The notes under the pieces were generated by a model. It saw only the letters and a list, made by a program, of their open reading frames with translations. It was not told the origin of the DNA and did no database searches. DNA of 64,000 nt. It comes from Artocarpus heterophyllus (lineage: Eukaryota; Streptophyta; Magnoliopsida; Rosales; Moraceae). The translations under genes were made by a program, and so were the position numbers. Shown here piece after piece: positions 1 through 10,708 of this stretch. Within the stretch, counting starts at the first letter, position 1. Each line of letters opens with the position of its first letter. The stretch lies in contig CM046340.1 in assembly GCA_025403435.1 (NCBI GenBank), forward strand, positions 13,646,091-13,710,090. The letters are read 5' to 3'.

Positions 1-1100
1 ACCGGATTCTTTGCTTGTTGAAAGGGAGGGTCTTTTTTTTTTTAGCTTCAGTAGATTATGAGAACCTGCCAGATTTTATACTAGATGTTATATTATTGGA
101 TATGCCAATGCAGACTGTGTTCGTCGCCAAGAACGAGATATGCAAAAGAACAATGCCAAAAACACAACCGCCCAAATAACTAAGGCTTACGCCCCAGTTC
201 AGAAGACAATATAGAACAACAATCAAGAGCGTGAAGCCGCGACTACAAATACCAATTCATCGCCAGCCTTATCATCAGATGTAGATGCTCCCCGGAGCAC
301 AACAAATAAAGAACAAATCCCTGAGAATTTCAACGAAAACTGTTGTTGCACAATCATCAATTCAATAATGCAGTGGAAAGGAAACCGTTTTGCATGGTCA
401 AGCAGACCACAATAATTTAATCTTAGAACGAGATAATAATTTTCACACGCAAATGTATAGCCAAGCAAAAGAAGAGCTCACCAGAAAAAAACCCACCCAA
501 AAATCTTAGGCATACGTACCAGATGAGGACTCTTTTGACGATTTAAGCCACATGGAAGATTCTGTAACATAAGTTCGATTAGGTAACATTTCAATCATTC
601 TTCCTTTTGTTAATAATGATTAAACAGTTGATCAAGCTATAGGGAAAGCCAATACAGTAGCTAGATTTTCTTGGGCGGATCAAATTGAGGAAGTTGAGGG
701 AGTATTCACTTCCTTCAAATCTAGAAAACAACCTAAGAATAAGCAAAACAACGCAACCAGTACTAAAGATGTTGAAGACGAATCAAGAGAGAAAAAAGAT
801 AACTATGAACTTGCCCTTAAAAAAATTGCAGTTAGCGGTTTTAGGGTCCTGGGACAACTTGGTAGAACTCAATAAGCCATGCAAAGACATGATCACTGAT
901 TATGAAAAGAAAAACACATACAATCTTCGTGTTTAAAAGCATAAGGGTTACAAAATGTATAGAAAAGCCCAATGTATTTTCAGTTGTTTTGTTTGCCTTA
1001 CCTGTAGGGTTATTGCTTATTATATTTTTCTTCTGTTGCGTCTGCCATTTTGGTTGGATTCTAAACTTTTCTATTTTTATTTTCTTCTTTATTTGATAAA
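1..1100 (+). pseudogene. Decayed LINE-type ORF1 / zinc-knuckle (DUF4283-zf-CCHC_4-like) fragment
   Basis: A coding remnant scattered over several frames. At 77-118 one frame reads Y-T-R-C-Y-I-I-G-Y-A-N-A-D-C. This has the spacing of a CX2CX4HX4C zinc knuckle in which the first Cys and the His are both now Tyr, each explained by one transition. It follows the words ENLPDF, a context I associate with ORF1 nucleic-acid-binding proteins of plant LINEs. Downstream, charged stretches such as WADQIEEVEGVF (about 675-710) and a hydrophobic tail (902-1096) resemble the rest of such a fragment. Many stops and frame changes interrupt it, so no product is expected. The left end lies outside the window. 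The family assignment is by motif only. Confidence 0.45.
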
Positions 1101-1182
1101 ATAGGATGGGGACTTGATTAAGTTTTTTAGTGGTTACTAACCTAATTAGGAGGTGCTAAGCCTCTCTACTCGGCTCCTACCT

Positions 1183-1206
1183 CTTTATTTATTTAAATAA
1201 ATAAAG
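1183..1206. repeat. Perfect 24-bp AT palindrome
   Basis: CTTTATTTATTT followed directly by its reverse complement. It lies just downstream of the decayed LINE-like fragment, inside AT-rich DNA, and may only reflect low complexity. Confidence 0.6.
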
Positions 1207-2290
1207 CACAAAAAAACACTGATCACTGGCTGCAAGAGGCGCAATATTGCTGCTAATTACAGAACTTATACATACATACATATGTATATATAATTTTATG
1301 TATTTTTCTTTGTCCTCTATAGGAAGGTTACGTATAAGAATGAAAATTGCAACCGTCGACTATTATTTTTTTTTTTTCTTTTTAGTAGAAATTGACGAAG
1401 AATAGTATAGGTGTTTGAGTTTCATATTTATTTTTTGCTATATTGTGTGTTGTATATATCATAAGACGTTGTTGAACTAACAATCAACTATAGTCAACAC
1501 ACAATTAGTGATGAAATGAATATATATAAGCACTCGTATTAAAGGCTTATAGTTGGTAGATACTGCAAAAAGAAAGGATTCCGCACACCATTTGTCTTCT
1601 TTATCTCTTTCTTTTATTTCAAGCCGTTGTAGCCGGATTTTGTCCACTTTTTACAAGTCAAAGACCATTATCTGTTTGCATTGCTGTGCTAATTAACATA
1701 CTATAGTACTACTTCAATTAAAACGATATTAATATCTGCCCTATAGCGTGGTTATATATATATATATATATATATATATCATCTATAATTCGGTGATTTT
1801 TTTTTCTTTTTGATAGGGTGATTTTGGAGATATGGGCAACAAGAAAAGTTTGAATAAATTATATTTGGGTGGTATTTTGACAGCACATGTATAGTTACCA
1901 TAAATTATACATTAATGTTTCATGTAGCAAACATGGTCCGTAGTGTTTTAATTTTCTCGACTTTGTAATAATTAAGTCAATATTGAAAGGAGGGATCAGA
2001 TCAAATCCCATTTTAATGGAGTGGTAATTATTATAAATTAAGCACAAAATATTATTAAAAAAAAAGATAAGGTCAATAAAGATATACAAAAGTGATGATC
2101 AACTTGATGATTGATTCTTGAGAGAGAAAGTGGTTTAGTTGCATATAGAAAGGGGGAGTTATGAAAATTAATACAAAAGTTAAGTGAGCGTTGAGTGACG
2201 TGAAGAGTGAAGACCCCCTCTTCCTATTTCCTCTCCCCCCCAATTCCATTAACTCCTCTCATCTGCCTCCTTCATTATTGCTTCCGGTCC
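1207..2290. other. AT-rich intergenic DNA upstream of KCS6
   Basis: No coding frame or RNA gene is recognised. It contains poly-T runs near 1364 and 1800 and a (TA)n microsatellite at 1753-1779. The distal promoter of KCS6 presumably lies here, but no element can be assigned with confidence. Confidence 0.6.
1753..1779. repeat. (TA)n microsatellite
   Basis: About 13 uninterrupted TA units. Confidence 0.9.
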
Positions 2291-2297
2291 CATTGCC

Positions 2298-2304
2298 TTT
2301 AAAT
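2298..2304 (+). promoter_or_regulatory. Possible TATA-like element of KCS6
   Basis: TTTAAAT, about 155 bp before the KCS6 ATG, followed by CT-rich sequence of the kind found in plant 5' leaders. The match is weak and the choice rests on position; the transcription start is not visible. Confidence 0.3.
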
Positions 2305-2456
2305 CCCCACCCTCCTCTCTTTCCCACCTAATAACCCAAACTCAACACTCCAAATCCAATTCCATCCATATTTTCATTTCTTTCCTCTTTAATTTGATAT
2401 TTCCTCTCATTCCTTCAAACCAAATTACAACTCTAAAAAAAAGAAAAAAAAAAAAA

Positions 2457-3947
2457 ATGCCTCCAGCCTTGCCGGACTTCTCCAACTCGGTGAAGCTCAA
2501 GTACGTTAAGCTTGGTTACCAGTACTTGGTTAACCACATCCTCACCCTCACCCTCATCCCGATCATGGCTGGCATTCTTGTTGAGGTCCTCCGATTAGGC
2601 CCCGACGAGATCCTGACCCTCTGGAGGTCCCTCCAATTGGACCTCGTCCAGATCCTATGTTCAGCCTTCCTCATCATTTTCGTTGCCACCGTCTACTTCA
2701 TGTCAAAGCCCCGGACGGTGTTCCTCGTCGACTGCGCATGCTACAAGCCCCCAGTCACTTGCCGCGTCCCCTTCTCCACTTTCATGGAACACTCTCGTCT
2801 CATTCTCAAAAACAACCCTAAGAGCGTCGAGTTCCAAATGAGAATTCTCGAACGCTCGGGCCTCGGCGAAGAGACGTGTCTTCCCCCTGCGATCCACTAC
2901 ATTCCTCCGACGCCGACCATGGAGGCGGCCAGAGGCGAGGCCGAGCTCGTTATCTTCTCAGCCATGGATTCTCTCCTTCAAAAGACGGGTCTCAAACCCA
3001 AAGACATCGATATTCTGATCGTGAATTGTAGCCTTTTTTCGCCGACCCCATCTCTATCCGCCATGGTGATAAACAAATACAAATTGAGGAGCAACATCAA
3101 GAGCTTCAATCTCTCCGGCATGGGGTGCAGCGCCGGCTTGATCTCCATAGATTTAGCTCGCGACCTTCTCCAAGTCCACCCCAGTTCTAACGCCGTCGTG
3201 ATAAGCACCGAGATCATAACCCCGAACTACTACCAAGGCAACGAGCGAGCCATGCTCCTCCCCAACTGCCTCTTCCGCATGGGCGGCGCCGCCATCCTCC
3301 TCTCCAACCGTCGGTCGGAGCGGAGGCGCGCCAAATACCGCCTCGTCCACGTCGTCCGGACCCACAAGGGCGCGGACGACAAGGCCTACCGCTGCGTGTT
3401 CGAAGAAGAAGACAAGGAGGGTAAAGTTGGAATTTCCCTATCGAAAGACCTCATGGCCATAGCAGGCGAAGCCCTAAAGTCGAACATCACCACGATTGGT
3501 CCCCTGGTCCTCCCGGCATCGGAGCAGCTCCTGTTTCTGCTCACGCTAATCGGAAGGAAAATCTTCAACCCAAAATGGAAGCCGTACATCCCTGATTTCA
3601 AGCAGGCTTTTGAGCATTTCTGCATCCACGCCGGCGGCCGCGCCGTCATCGATGAGTTGCAGAAGAACCTCCAGCTGTCGGCGGAGCACTGCGAGGCCTC
3701 GAGAATGACGCTCCACAGGTTCGGCAATACATCGTCGTCTTCGCTCTGGTACGAGATGAGTTACATCGAGGCCAAGGGAAGGATGAAGAGAGGGGATCGG
3801 ATTTGGCAGATCGCGTTCGGGAGTGGGTTTAAGTGCAACAGCGCGGTTTGGAAATGTAACCGCACCATCAAGACTCCCACAGATGGGCCTTGGGCCGATT
3901 GCATTGACCGGTACCCGGTCCATATTCCTGAGATTGTCAAGCTTTAG
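2457..3947 (+). CDS. KCS6: 3-ketoacyl-CoA synthase, KCS6/CER6 (CUT1) type
   Basis: A 496-residue condensing enzyme of the endoplasmic reticulum fatty-acid elongase. It joins malonyl-CoA to a long-chain acyl-CoA, the first step in making very-long-chain fatty acids for cuticular wax. Two hydrophobic N-terminal segments (about residues 25-45 and 62-82) fit the membrane anchor of the family. The FAE1/chalcone-synthase-like catalytic domain follows. Active-site Cys224 sits in GMGCSAG; His303, His387, His391 and His420 are present, and Asn424 lies in HRFGNTSSSS. The N-terminus SVKLKYVKLGYQYLVNH and the C-terminus IPEIVKL, plus the length, point to KCS6/CER6 (or its close paralogue KCS5) rather than other KCS clades. 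The ATG at 2457 is chosen because it is the first in-frame ATG and gives the family's N-terminus; the upstream open frame has no ATG. The frame is continuous, with no intron. It is more GC-rich than its surroundings, as expected for a real gene. Confidence 0.96.
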   Translation: MPPALPDFSNSVKLKYVKLGYQYLVNHILTLTLIPIMAGILVEVLRLGPDEILTLWRSLQLDLVQILCSAFLIIFVATVYFMSKPRTVFLVDCACYKPPVTCRVPFSTFMEHSRLILKNNPKSVEFQMRILERSGLGEETCLPPAIHYIPPTPTMEAARGEAELVIFSAMDSLLQKTGLKPKDIDILIVNCSLFSPTPSLSAMVINKYKLRSNIKSFNLSGMGCSAGLISIDLARDLLQVHPSSNAVVISTEIITPNYYQGNERAMLLPNCLFRMGGAAILLSNRRSERRRAKYRLVHVVRTHKGADDKAYRCVFEEEDKEGKVGISLSKDLMAIAGEALKSNITTIGPLVLPASEQLLFLLTLIGRKIFNPKWKPYIPDFKQAFEHFCIHAGGRAVIDELQKNLQLSAEHCEASRMTLHRFGNTSSSSLWYEMSYIEAKGRMKRGDRIWQIAFGSGFKCNSAVWKCNRTIKTPTDGPWADCIDRYPVHIPEIVKL

Positions 3948-5550
3948 GTCCCAAAAAGAAACAAGGAAGAAAAATTAATTGAGGTTGATTTATGAAAGAT
4001 CAAGATTAATCGACCTTGATTAATTAGAAAAATAATTAATTCTCCCTTTGGTTTCGGTTATTCTCTAAGAATCATCATCATCGTCACCGTGAGCATCATG
4101 ATCAAGTCTGGCTTCACTGTATTTCTTCTTCTTTTTTTTTTTTCCTTTTTTTTTCTTTTTTTCAGAACTTTGTTGGTGTATGATGAACTTGGATACATAC
4201 TCAAAAGATGCACTTTTTTTTTTTACGTTATTGATATTGATGTCTCTCTTCCACTGTAAGGAAAATACATGATGGACTATTTATATTGTTGTTGCCATTA
4301 TGGAATCAAAAAATGGTAATAATGTGCAAGTTTGCAAATGGTTGTCTGCCAGTACTAAATATGGTCGGTTGGTTATACGTGTCAGATATGAAAATATAAA
4401 AGAGTCTGAACATGGCTAAAATTTGGATGAATTGAGCTAGCAAGGTTTTTATATCTGCAGAAGTAAAAGATAGACCCAATATTGGTCTTTACCCTTTTAC
4501 CATACATCCCCAGGAAACATTGTTTTTGGTGAAGTTTACAAGGAATTGCACAGATTTTGCTGAATATGAAAAGCTTGTGCAGTTAGTTGGTTCGGGTTAT
4601 GGTTTAATTGCCAACTTCTTAATTTCCATTTGTGTATATCCCGTTGTTCTGGTTTTTATCTCACTTGTCTTGCCCTTTTTTGTCTTTGCCCGTTGTGTCA
4701 ACTTTTAGATCATCATCATCATTGTTATTATTATTATAATAAAGTCTTTGTCACGTTTTATTTAATTTAGAATACTGATGTTATTGGGATGGTATTTTTT
4801 TTACACAGTACTATAGAGAGAAACTACAAAAATGTGATTGGAAATCTTTCTATGTATTTAAAGAAAGGAAAAATTTATAAAAAAAAGGAAAATTTTCTAA
4901 TATCACAGTAAGGAACAGTCCAATATAGAAGTTTGGATATCACTATAAATAGAGAACTGTAAGTCATATATCTACCTTTTATAACCATACAATATGATTT
5001 CTTTTCTTTTGGTCACTCTTTAATAAAACTAACTTTTATTTTGCAAGTGTGATCTCCACACTATCTTGAAGAGAACAATTGTCAATTGGGTTATTCTGCA
5101 AAAAATTAAAAAATATTCATTGGGTCAATACAAGGTTTTTTTCGTTCTTTTTTTTTTTTTTTTAAATAGTTAACACTAGGTTTTGATTCCAGACGTAAAT
5201 TAATCCTTATTAATGGTTCATAGACCCCACTGAAACCGAGGTTTACCAGAATTGGAGGTGCCCTATATATTCAAGGTTGAAAAATTAAATAAATTTGGGA
5301 CAACCACTCCTGAAATTGATACGAAGACTCGATCTATGGATAGTCCATCAGTCAGGTCATACAGACTATATGTGGACAATGAGTTTCGTAAGTAATCTTT
5401 TCTGTTCTCAACATGGGTCGTCCTAGCTGTGAAGTCGCTCTATTCTTCATAAATGATCGCGTGGTCCAAACTCCAGACTCACAAACTCTAAAGTATGGAC
5501 TACCTAAATAAACAAGCAAAAAAACTCACATCTTTTTGGAAGTATCATCG

Positions 5551-5551
<1 letters not shown>
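3948..5551. other. KCS6 3' UTR and AT-rich intergenic DNA
   Basis: The first few hundred bases after the stop, with poly-T runs near 4130-4160, probably hold the KCS6 3' UTR; no unambiguous polyadenylation signal can be chosen. No gene is recognised in the rest. A short open frame at 4520-4708 looks fortuitous. Confidence 0.55.

Positions 5552-5552
<1 letters not shown>

Positions 5553-5582
<30 letters not shown>
5553..5582. repeat. (AC)n microsatellite
   Basis: About 15 AC units, followed by CATA and TA repeats to about 5602. A second TA-rich stretch lies at 5645-5680. Confidence 0.9.
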
Positions 5583-5586
<4 letters not shown>

Positions 5587-5602
5587 TACATATATATATA
5601 TA

Positions 5603-6384
5603 AAGACTTGTCTTGCTTGACTACACGATTTAACTTTCAAACCATTATATATGTATACATATATATATATATATGTATACACATATTGCATTTGTGAAAA
5701 GCAGAGGATATATATGCAAGTTAGGTTTGTCACTGGCTATGTTCACTCCAATAAATTTAAGCGACATTTATAGCCATTTTAAGGAGTTCAACTCTATTAC
5801 TTTATTGTTAGGAGCCTTCTTTCAGTTTTATCACTATAAATGAATACGCGTACACTTATACATCACAGGGCTGCATCTTGTTAATGGTTAGATAAATTAC
5901 TCCTTTTATATATTTGTATAGAGACCAGTACTGTACTGGTCCCCTAGATTTTTGTTCTTCTTTTTTTAATATATATTTTTTGTTTAATATAGTTTTTTTA
6001 ATAATAATAATAATAATAGAATAACAACACAAATATTTATATTAAAAATACAATTGGGCCTGTCCAGTTTAGCCCAGTCTAGAATCTAACACATTGTACA
6101 ACACAGTGTCTTATATTGTCTATAAATCTTATCATTGTGTATCAATGCTCAGATTTGCTGAGCTCTTCCTATCTTTAAAATTCTCCATTTTCTTTAGAAT
6201 TCTCTCTCTCTCTAAAATTTGAAGCTTGTTCTTAATTTTTTTAGTTCTTCTCTATTGTTTTTCTCATAAACTCAAATCTCGTCTACAACTTCTCAACCAT
6301 CTTCAAATTTTAGTAAACCACTCTTAGATCTTATACTTCTGTTCTTTATTTCTTTATTTATTATTTCTTGTTTCTTTGTTTGCC
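5603..6384. other. AT-rich spacer with promoter-like features near 6120-6210
   Basis: No gene is recognised. It contains a short perfect inverted repeat at 5923-5941 (GACCAGTAC-T-GTACTGGTC) and (TAA)n near 6000. TATAAAT at about 6120, a CT microsatellite near 6200 and an ATG in good context at 6385 resemble a promoter and leader for the broken frame that follows. This could equally be part of a mobile element. Confidence 0.3.
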
Positions 6385-6741
6385 ATGGATGCAAAGTATC
6401 ATCACCTAAGAAAATACTTCCCATCACTTTCCCAAAAGTTTCTCAAGTAGAAATACAAGTATAGAGTCACTCGACTGTGGATTCTCATACGTTTTAGAAT
6501 CCCCGGTGATGTAAAGATGCTGATTGAAGGAAAAATTCATCCGAATGACTTCAATCAGAGGGCTGGCCTTGTAGATATGGGTATCAGTCATAGTACGATG
6601 AAAAGAAGAACTCGTGCTGTCGACTTTAGATGTCACAAATATGGGCGGCAGACTTGTGAAGGTAAGTGTTGTTGGCCTAGACTTTGTGTCAGTAAATATG
6701 GAGGACAAAATCTATTTCTACAAAGATGGAAACTTGGATGA
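6385..6741 (+). pseudogene. Unrecognised broken reading frame
   Basis: From an ATG in good context (GCCATGG) a frame runs about 118 codons, interrupted once by TAG at 6448-6450. The second half (from 6517) reads as ordinary soluble protein, for example GKIHPNDFNQRAGLVDMG, and is then Cys/Arg-rich. In the neighbouring frame, about 6620-6783 reads VVGLDFVSVNMEDKIYFYKD and continues to a stop. That looks more protein-like than the annotated frame, suggesting a frameshift near 6615. I do not recognise the family. It may be a decayed gene, a captured fragment, or part of a transposon. Confidence 0.3.
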
Positions 6742-7134
6742 CCTCTATGCTTCTCTTCAGAACCATATGAGTGGATATATCTAATGTGTTATTTCTAATC
6801 TCTAGCCCAAATTTCATGCAAAAAGACAACGCCTCAGGAATCTGACATTTAAAGGCCCTATTTGTCAGTTTGTAAGAAAATTAGATGGGGAGTAAGTTCT
6901 TAATTCATAGAGGTCGTTTGAGTATTCCTACAACAAAATGTATTTTGCGTTTGAGTCTTTATTTGCTTTTAGATTGTCACAACATGTGCTAAACAATAAA
7001 TGTTTGTTTTTATTTTATCGTTACAGTAGTTAATATATCTGTGTTTGTTTTATTAAAAAAAGTTACATTGTTAGATGCATCACGTGTTTGTTACTATTTT
7101 AAGTTTGAAATTTTTAGATCCTAAATGATTTTTC
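6742..7134. other. AT-rich spacer
   Basis: No gene, RNA or mobile-element end is recognised here. Confidence 0.5.
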
Positions 7135-7295
7135 TAGATTTCTGTTGTTTTTGTTAAAAGGTTTACAACATGACATATATCTTTTACTGAATTTTTTAGA
7201 TTTGTGTTTATTTTGTTAAAAGGTTTACAATAGATCATATGTCTTTTACTTAATTTTCTAAATTCGCGTTGTTTTTGTCAAAAAAAGTACACGCA
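7135..7295. repeat. Degenerate tandem repeat, unit about 63 bp
   Basis: Two and a half diverged copies of a unit containing TTTTTGTTAAAAGGTTTACAA and CTTTTACT(G/T)AATTTT. The copies begin near 7135, 7198 and 7259. Confidence 0.65.
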
Positions 7296-7581
7296 AATGT
7301 GTCGGGTTTTGTTTGTTTGTTTGTAAATTATCAAAAGTTATAAAGTTAGAGTCTCATTTGTCAAAAGTCAATCTGATTGCGTGTTTATTTTTCAAAATCT
7401 GAACTGATTTGGTCTGACTTTTTTTAACATGTGCATCACCTACTTGTCATAAGTCCTTAGTCCTTTTCCATTTCCATCTTCTTTAAGAATTGATTCGAGA
7501 CTCAAATTTTAGGCAAAGCGGACTTAAGACAAAAACGAAAAAAAAAGGAAAAAAAATGTTAGTCTGCTTTAGAAGCCAAAC

Positions 7582-8231
7582 ATGTCTTCCTCTCATTCAT
7601 CTAGGAAAATTGAAGCCATATATATCTTCTATGGTTCCAGTCCTAGTAAAGGTAGAGTCTACTTAAAAGCCGCAGAACACTTAGGATAAGTTTTAACATG
7701 TAAGAAGATTAACCTGATTTATGGAGGAGGTAGCTTAGGGTTAATGGGGAATGTAGCAACGGTAGCACATTCCAGGAGTAGCCATATCGTAGGGATTAAA
7801 CCTCATCTCCTAGTTGAGGGAACTTCTGTGGGAAAACCATAGGTAAGAAAGAGAGAGTTTTGGACATTTCTAAGCATCTTGAAAACATGATCTACAAATC
7901 TCATGCTTTCATTACATTACCTGGTAATTTAGGCACCCTTGAAGAGTTATTCGTGGTTGCTAGGAAGAGTCTATTAGGCATTCACTCAAAACTCATCAGT
8001 GTTTTGAATGTAAATGGTTTTTATGATGGTCTTTTAAAGTTTTTAGATTATGCTATGGAATAAAACTGCATTGTAGAGTTAGGAAAACAAGTCTTTGTTA
8101 TTGCTTCAACAGCTAAAGACGTACTTGATAAAATGCAAGTCATTCATTCGAAGTCCGGCATTGCAACATCCAAGCTTGACTGTAAGAAAGAAAGCAGGAA
8201 GTGGCCACTGGATTTGAACCTTCACCTGTAA
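7582..8231 (+). pseudogene. LOG-like pseudogene: Intronless pseudogene of a LOG-type cytokinin riboside 5'-monophosphate phosphoribohydrolase
   Basis: Intact LOG enzymes release the active cytokinin base from its riboside monophosphate in the cytosol. The copy covers almost the whole protein. It has an N-terminal FYGSS-like motif, then LIYGGGSLGLMG (about 7720-7755), the catalytic-motif counterpart ITLPGNLGTLEELF (about 7911-7952; functional enzymes read PGGxGTxxE), LLGIHSKLISVLNVNGFYDG, and a C-terminal SKLD...LNLHL ending at TAA 8229-8231. It is disabled by in-frame stops at about 7687 and 7837, a frame change near 7845-7860, and a further stop at 8061-8063. The second Gly of PGG has become Asn. 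Plant LOG genes usually have several introns. None is visible, so a processed (retrocopied) origin is likely, although no poly-A tail or target duplication is evident. Confidence 0.85.
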
Positions 8232-10046
8232 TTTTTTGGTTTTGCCTACAACTTGTTCATCTGTATATTTTGCGTGAATAGCCGCTCTCCTCCACATCTT
8301 ATACTTTTTTGTGACATGCTGTTATTAGAATATTTAGATTTAATGACTCTAGTATCGAGATAACTGATATTATGGGTAATTAGTACTCTCAAAACACATC
8401 CCAAAAACGCATCGCATTTAAGGTCTTTTTTTTTTATCGATGCTTTTGTAATCTCAATGAACACATGTTTAGGATAGCTACTTATACGGAATATTTTGTA
8501 CTCTTGAAACATATCTATATCATGTATGTAAACTCTTTATGTATTATTTTAATGGGTGTTTTTAGTATAAATACTTGTATTGTTTGTTTTTTTATTATTC
8601 TTCTTATTATTACTATTATTATGTAATATAATATCCTTAATTTAATTATAAATCACGGTTCATGAATAATAAAGGACTAAAAAAGGACATGATAAACATA
8701 TGCACTTCTCTTAATATATGTTAAAATAATCTTGATAAAAAAATATATGGCCATCCGTGACTCAAAATCTTGGCTCCATCACTGCCAGTACATACATATT
8801 ATGTATGCATATAAGGATGTGGATATGTCTTTAAGGACTCAAATCTTTTGTCTAAATCAATTAGATACTGTTTCAAACTTTTTTAATAATGTCTTATAAA
8901 AAGATTGTTTAAACATAATTTAGAACATCAAAGTTGAATAAAAAATGTGAATCCATGAATGTAGCCATACATCTTTTGTGTATGTATGGACATAGATGGT
9001 AATCTTTATCTATTGCAGTTTACTACGATGCAAATATTTTTGGTACTTTATAAATACGGCTTCATGATTGGGATTTTTTGTTGGCGATAAGTTACTTCTT
9101 GGCTATAACTTTTTCTATGCCCATTTTTTATTTTAGTAATTTTGGTTGCGGGCCATAAAATCAATAGTGACTTGTATTAAAAGTAGTCATATTTTCATTT
9201 CATGATAACTTGAAAAATGTTATGAAAATAGTCACGTAAAAAGAAAACGCTCTTCATCAATGTTCATAAAAAAGCGCTTAAAAACTAGAACATTTTTCAT
9301 ATAATGTGATCGTTTTTGTAAAATCTTAAATTTTTAAACAATGGCAGAGACCAAACCATCACTTTTTAAAACGCTGAGAAAATAATAGCACCAAAAATGC
9401 GTTAAGAAATTCAATTAAGATAGCCGCCTAAGTTACATGGCGGTTGAGTTCTCTTTAATTTATGTACTTGGGCTACTCTAAAAATTAAGTATGCAACCTA
9501 AAAGATCATGTGGCCAGCTATCTTGACAAGGATATATTATCTGTTGCAGAATATTATGGCTAGTTTCTTTTGAAACCCAATTAGAAGTTGTGAATTGCAT
9601 GGCGTAGAAAAGTGGTGAATGTAATGGATAGAAGCATGGTCAAGTAACTATAATATATGGCTTCCTTTATAGAGAATGGGAGATTTATATCCGTTGCATA
9701 CTCCAGCATCAAAATTTTGATGAAGAAAGAAGGTAAAAGAGAGTTAGCTTTCGATTGATTGGGTGTGTGTGTATATATATTTGTGTGGTTTTACGGGTTA
9801 TTTTCAATAGGCACTGTTATTATTAGTTGTTTGATATAAATCTGAAGATTATAATTAAGTGAATGGTTGATAAGAAAAAATTATAGTAATTAATGACGTT
9901 TAATTCTTACACGCTATATTATCAATTGTATTAAACCATATCTTTATTAGAAAGGTAACCACTGGAAATATAATTACTGAAAATATGTTCATATATGTAG
10001 GCGTGTAATCATAATATGGATTAGAAAAAATAAATTTTCAAGAGTA
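8232..10046. other. AT-rich intergenic DNA with transposon scraps
   Basis: No coding gene is recognised. The stretch near 8745-8790 (TGACTCAAAATCTTGGCTCC) reads, on the minus strand, like the 'GGAGCCAAGATTTTGAGTCA' end seen in common plant MITE relics, but no second end was found. The rest is AT-rich and unremarkable. Confidence 0.45.
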
Positions 10047-10397
10047 CACTATGAAAAATTGAACTTTTAATCATAACAATTCTTAGTAAAACTTTTAGTC
10101 ACAACATTATAAAAAATTAAACTTTTAATCATAATAATTTTCAGTAAAACTTTTAGTCACAACAAAATGTTGTGACTAACATGCAATTAGTCACAAACAT
10201 TAGTTTAATTTTTGTTGTGACTAAAACTTTTTGTTATGGGGTTTTTAGTCACAAAATGTTTCCATGACTAAAACTTTTAGTCATAATAAACATTAAACTA
10301 AAATTTGTGACTAAATACACATTAGTCACAACAAATGTTGTGATTAAAAGTTTTTGTTAAAAACTATTTTAACTAAAAATCCAGTTTTTTTGTAGTA
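10047..10397. mobile_element. Small non-autonomous CACTA-like element (about 351 bp)
   Basis: It starts CACTATGAAAAA and ends TTTTTTTGTAGTA, whose reverse complement is TACTACAAAAAAA, so the termini are degenerate inverted repeats of CACTA type. A 3-bp duplication GTA flanks both sides (10044-10046 and 10398-10400). The interior is full of TTAGTCACAAC/GTTGTGACTAA repeats in both orientations, which resemble CACTA subterminal repeats. There is no coding capacity. The right boundary is ambiguous because GTA itself repeats there. Confidence 0.55.
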
Positions 10398-10708
10398 GTA
10401 AGATGTGAATGGTTAGTGGCTTTATTGTATAGGGAAAATTTTTAAATTAATACCATGTGTTATATCAAAATATGTATTTGATACCCTATATTTTAGAATA
10501 TTTAAAATTGGTATCTCGACCTTTGAGAAAATCTTTTTTAGTATTTTGAAACCTTTTTCGGGACAAAAAAAGACAAAATTACCCTTTTGTATAGTTGACT
10601 AAAATTTGAGTAATTAAAAAAATCCCAAAAACTTAAAAATTCTGAAAAGAATTCTATTGTCCCCTTCTCATCCCCATCCCTTTTTTTTTTTCATTCCAGA
10701 TCAATCAA

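Noticed and set aside
3386..3923. Long minus-strand frames (113 and 125 codons) across the KCS6 gene
   Set aside because: They are antisense shadows of the GC-rich KCS6 coding sequence.
8200..8230. tRNA-like phrase GGATTTGAACC
   Set aside because: No cloverleaf can be drawn around it, and it is explained as the C-terminus of the LOG pseudogene.
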